Positions 33,984 through 36,680 of a DNA stretch of 36,680 nt are shown here, in pieces. The notes under the pieces are model-generated. The model worked only from the letters and a program-made list of their open reading frames with translations, made no database searches and was not told the DNA's origin. How positions within the stretch are numbered: position 1 is the first letter of the stretch; the number at the start of each line of letters is the position of its first letter. This stretch comes from Opitutaceae bacterium (GTDB taxonomy: Bacteria; Verrucomicrobiota; Verrucomicrobiia; Opitutales; Opitutaceae): positions 1-36,680 of the forward strand of contig JAIXQE010000215.1 of assembly GCA_027485815.1 (NCBI GenBank), read 5' to 3'. A program made the translations under genes and the position numbers.

Positions 33984-35182
33984 CCCGGGGCGGGCCACGC
34001 CGGGTTTCGCGCGGGTTCCCGCTGGCCCTGCTGCTCCTGCTGGGCGGCTGCGCGCTCCCGCCTTTCCTGCGCGAGCCGGTCCCGCCGGGGCGCGTCACCC
34101 TCACGGGCACCGAGGTGTTCGTCCCCGCCCGCCTTGCCGGCAACCTGCTGTGGGTCGAGGCCTCCTGGGGGGGCGCCGGTCCGTTCCGGTTTCTCGTTGA
34201 TACGGGTTCGTCGGTGACCCTGGTCACGCCCGCGCTGGCCAAACGTTTTCCCGGCCGGGTCCTGCCGGCCGGGCCGCACCCGCGCTTGCGGGTGCGGGGG
34301 GCGGAGGGGGGGGCGATCGACCTCCCGCGGGCCTCGCTCCGCCGCCTGGAACTGGGGGGGGCGACGTTCGAGGAGGTCGAGGTCCTGCTTTACGATTGCG
34401 CCCCCCTTTCCGCCCACCTCGGCCTGCCGGTCGATGGCGTCCTGGGCTTCCCGCTCTTCCGCGACCTGCTCCTGACCCTCGATTATCCGGGCAGCCGCCT
34501 GATCCTTCGTCCCCGCACGCTTTCCGCCGTGATCCCGGGCCAGCCGGTGCCGGCGGACGCCGCCCGGCGCACGCCGCTGATCACCGTGGGGTTGGGGGAG
34601 CGTTCGTTGCTCGTGCTCGTCGATTCCGGGAGCGCCGCGGGTTTCAGCCTGAATCCCGCAGGCCTCAGCCCCCGCTACGTCGTTTCTCCGCGGGAGGGGG
34701 CCTTGCTGGGAACGTTGGCCGGGGAGCGGCCGCAACGGGTGGCGCGGCTGGCGGAGCCGCTCCGGTTGGGCGGGCAGGTCATCCCGGAACCGGTGGTCGA
34801 CCTCACCGACGAGTTGTCGGCGCTGGGCGGGGGCCTGCTGCGGCAGTTTGTCGTCACCTTTGATCCGGGCCGGGACCGGGTCTTCTTCCATCGCCCCGGG
34901 GTGGAGGCGCCCGCCCGGATGGAGGTGCGTAGCAGCGGACTGAGTTTCACCCGTACGCCGGCCTACTGGCGGGTGGCGGCGGTCATCCCGGGTTCCCCGG
35001 CGGCGGCGGCCGGCATCGTGCCCGGGGAACTGGTGGTCCGGATCAACGGGGATCCGGTGCGAAACTGGGACTTGGCCCGCTTCGAACAATTGCTCGAAGG
35101 TGCGGAGGCGTTTACCCTCACGTTCCTGGAGGGGACCACCGAGGTGGAGGCGCGGATCGCGCCGTTCAACCTGCTGCCCTGA
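33980..35182 (+). CDS. Lipoprotein with two retropepsin-like aspartyl protease domains and a PDZ domain
   Basis: The 400-residue protein starts with a lipoprotein signal (L-L-L-L-L-G-G-C), so it is membrane-anchored outside the cytoplasm. Two retropepsin-like domains follow. The first has D74-T-G-S-S and a later D-G-V-L-G-F-P-L-F; the second has D215-S-G-S-A-A-G and later G-G-G-L-L-R-Q. This gives two active-site Asp on one chain, a pseudo-dimer as in pepsin. A C-terminal PDZ domain (V-I-P-G-S-P-A-A-A-A-G-I) completes it. It presumably cleaves envelope or secreted peptides; the substrate is unknown. The start overlaps the MFS stop by 4 bp. It converges with the following gene. Confidence 0.88.
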   Translation: MTRGGPRRVSRGFPLALLLLLGGCALPPFLREPVPPGRVTLTGTEVFVPARLAGNLLWVEASWGGAGPFRFLVDTGSSVTLVTPALAKRFPGRVLPAGPHPRLRVRGAEGGAIDLPRASLRRLELGGATFEEVEVLLYDCAPLSAHLGLPVDGVLGFPLFRDLLLTLDYPGSRLILRPRTLSAVIPGQPVPADAARRTPLITVGLGERSLLVLVDSGSAAGFSLNPAGLSPRYVVSPREGALLGTLAGERPQRVARLAEPLRLGGQVIPEPVVDLTDELSALGGGLLRQFVVTFDPGRDRVFFHRPGVEAPARMEVRSSGLSFTRTPAYWRVAAVIPGSPAAAAGIVPGELVVRINGDPVRNWDLARFEQLLEGAEAFTLTFLEGTTEVEARIAPFNLLP

Positions 35183-35201
35183 ACCGCCGGGGCGGCGCGG
35201 C

Positions 35202-35576
35202 TCAGGCGGTGGCGGCCAGGGGGCTTTCGACGCGCAGCAGGCGCCCGGTGGCGGCCTCGAGGCAAATCGTTTGCCCGCCTAGACTTTGCACAACCAGCGT
35301 CTCGCCGTCCTCGCCGACGATCCGGGCGCAGGGATCCGCGGGGTCCGGCCATTCGGCGAGCCAGAGCAGGCCGAGGTCAGGCCGGAGGCAGTACAGGTTG
35401 GGGATGCCGGGCAGGAGGCCGAAGGGGTGTTCGCGGACGTAGCAGCGGAAGGCGCCCCGGTGGAACTCCACGATCGCCGTGGCCAGCGGGGCCCGTCCGG
35501 CGGCGCGGCGGCCATCGCGGGCGAGGGGAACGAGGGTGCCGTCGAGCACGGCGAGGGCGGGGGCGGGTAAGTTCAC
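35202..35576 (-). CDS. Hypothetical protein, 124 aa
   Basis: The GTG at 35576 is a best guess; the frame continues upstream into the gmd start, where coding is unlikely. The product is beta-rich, with [20 protein letters not shown] and W-L-A-E-W-P-D-P. The end, [10 protein letters not shown], resembles one blade of a PQQ-type beta-propeller. No family is recognised with confidence. It converges on the aspartyl protease gene with a 19-bp gap and diverges from gmd. It has no signal peptide. Confidence 0.6.
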   Translation of the reverse strand: MNLPAPALAVLDGTLVPLARDGRRAAGRAPLATAIVEFHRGAFRCYVREHPFGLLPGIPNLYCLRPDLGLLWLAEWPDPADPCARIVGEDGETLVVQSLGGQTICLEAATGRLLRVESPLAATA

Positions 35577-35642
35577 GGTCAGGGGTCGGTCAGGAAGGCA
35601 GGCTCCCGGCCGGCCGGCCACTCCAAAGTTTGGCGGTAGTCT

Positions 35643-35664
35643 CCGCCCGTCCGGGCGGGTTTTT
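35643..35664 (+). terminator. Hairpin with T-run upstream of gmd
   Basis: CCGCCCG (35643-35649) can pair with CGGGCGG (35652-35658) with a minimal loop, followed by GTTTTT. It reads as a plus-strand terminator, but no plus-strand gene ends nearby (the last stop is 460 bp upstream), so it may be a leader terminator or attenuator for gmd, about 80 bp before its start. Confidence 0.45.
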
Positions 35665-35742
35665 ACGGCTGGAGCGTGGTTTGTGCGCTTGCGCCCGGGC
35701 CTCAACCTCAAGTTCCTTTCAACAAACGCCTCCTGCCCCCTG

Positions 35743-36680
35743 ATGAAAAAAGCGCTGATCACCGGCATCACCGGCCAAGACGGGTCCTACCTCGCTGAAC
35801 TCCTGCTCGCCAAGGGCTACGAGGTTCACGGGGTGATCCGCCGGTCCTCCACCTTCAACACCAGCCGGATCGAGCACCTGTACCGGGATCCGCATGTCAA
35901 TGGGGTGAGGCTGTTTCTGCACTACGGTGACCTCGCCGACTCGGTGCAGATGGTAAAGCTCCTCTACCAGCTCCAGCCGGATGAAATTTACAACTTGGGC
36001 GCGCAGTCGCACGTGCGCGTCTCGTTCGACATCCCGGAGTACACCGGGGACATCGACGGGCTCGGCGCGCAGCGCATCCTTGAGGCGATCCGGGAGGCCG
36101 ACCTGGTGAAGAAGGTCCGCTATTATCAGGCCTCGTCGTCCGAGATGTTCGGCAAGGTGCAGGAGGTGCCCCAGACCGAGAAGACCCCGTTCTGGCCGCG
36201 CTCCCCCTACGGCTGCGCCAAGGTCTACGCCTATTGGCTGACGGTGAACTACCGGGAGAGCTACCAGTTGCATGCCTCCAACGGCATCCTCTTCAACCAC
36301 GAGAGCCCGCGCCGCGGCGAGACGTTCGTCACGCGCAAGATCACTCGCGCCGCCACCCGCATCAAGCTGGGGCTCCAGGACTCCCTCTACCTCGGCAACC
36401 TCGATGCCCAGCGCGACTGGGGCTACGCCAAGGAGTACGTCGAGATGATGTGGCTGATGCTGCAGCAGGATAATCCGGACGACTACGTCGTGGCGACCAA
36501 TGAGACCCACAGCGTCAAGGAGTTCTGCCAGGAGGCCTTCGGCCAGCTCGGGCTCGATTGGGAAAAGCACGTGAAGTACGACCAGCGCTACGAGCGCCCG
36601 GCGGAGGTCGAGTTGCTGATCGGCGACCCGGCCAAGGCCCGCAAGCAGCTGGGCTGGGAGCCCAAGGTGCGCTTCAAGGA
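35743..36680 (+). CDS. gmd: GDP-mannose 4,6-dehydratase (3' end missing)
   Basis: The ATG at 35743 gives 312 complete residues before the window ends, about 85-90% of the family length. It begins [17 protein letters not shown], the NADP-binding Rossmann signature of Gmd, followed by V-I-R-R-S-S. The short-chain dehydrogenase motif is Y-G-C-A-K in S-P-Y-G-C-A-K, with S-S-S-E-M-F-G before it and [16 protein letters not shown] after it. The enzyme forms GDP-4-keto-6-deoxymannose, precursor of GDP-fucose, GDP-rhamnose or GDP-perosamine for surface glycans. It is divergent from the preceding small gene. A fucose synthase or glycosyltransferases are likely to follow outside the window. Confidence 0.97.
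   Translation, partial: MKKALITGITGQDGSYLAELLLAKGYEVHGVIRRSSTFNTSRIEHLYRDPHVNGVRLFLHYGDLADSVQMVKLLYQLQPDEIYNLGAQSHVRVSFDIPEYTGDIDGLGAQRILEAIREADLVKKVRYYQASSSEMFGKVQEVPQTEKTPFWPRSPYGCAKVYAYWLTVNYRESYQLHASNGILFNHESPRRGETFVTRKITRAATRIKLGLQDSLYLGNLDAQRDWGYAKEYVEMMWLMLQQDNPDDYVVATNETHSVKEFCQEAFGQLGLDWEKHVKYDQRYERPAEVELLIGDPAKARKQLGWEPKVRFK

Overview
The window is 36.7 kb of very GC-rich bacterial DNA, densely coding, with no gene-free stretch longer than about 235 bp. The gene content points to Verrucomicrobiota, most likely Opitutaceae. The evidence is a PVC-type HEAT-repeat/haem protein, two large TonB-dependent receptors (one with the L-S-P-F-x-V / T-L-S-G-T-R N-terminus that I associate with this group), a secreted protein with the repeated C-terminal beta modules common in verrucomicrobial exoproteins, and a housekeeping set in a non-proteobacterial order. 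This placement is inferred from protein style, not from a marker gene. Only one of about 23 non-overlapping gene starts has a clear Shine-Dalgarno sequence.

Left part (1-12.8 kb), a glycan and envelope region. It holds the end of a haem/HEAT protein, a small membrane protein, a secreted Cys-type sulfatase diverging from a sialate O-acetylesterase-type SGNH esterase, two consecutive TonB-dependent receptors (984 and 1095 aa), a strong terminator, a 129-bp REP/BIME-like palindromic element, and a secreted HGGGW-type esterase. Together they suggest uptake and deacylation/desulfation of a decorated polysaccharide. There is no SusD, glycoside hydrolase or sulfatase-maturating enzyme in view.

Middle part (12.9-28.7 kb), all on the minus strand. 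In transcription order from the right: HIT protein, phoH, 7TM-HD phosphohydrolase (pgpH), ybeY, DUF502 membrane protein, a RecO-like protein, a PD-(D/E)XK nuclease fused to an iron-sulfur XPD/DinG-type helicase, a large secreted multidomain protein with a hydrolase-like domain that has lost its nucleophile, the circularly permuted ATP-grasp / alpha-E / transglutaminase triad, rpiB, and a UPF0173 metallo-hydrolase. Spacing is tight, with two 4-bp stop/start overlaps.

Right part (28.8-35.2 kb), plus strand: purD, a coupled small exported protein of unknown function, a low-molecular-weight protein phosphatase, glyA, an MFS exporter, and a lipoprotein with two retropepsin-like domains plus PDZ. 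A short minus-strand unknown gene follows. The window ends inside gmd (GDP-mannose 4,6-dehydratase), probably the first gene of a surface-polysaccharide locus.

No tRNA, rRNA, CRISPR array, insertion sequence or prophage gene was seen. The observations most worth following are the RecO-like/nuclease-helicase pair, the Ser-to-Ala secreted pseudo-hydrolase, the palindromic repeat element, the near absence of Shine-Dalgarno sequences, and the LxxFxV segment shared by the two receptors as a possible TonB box.
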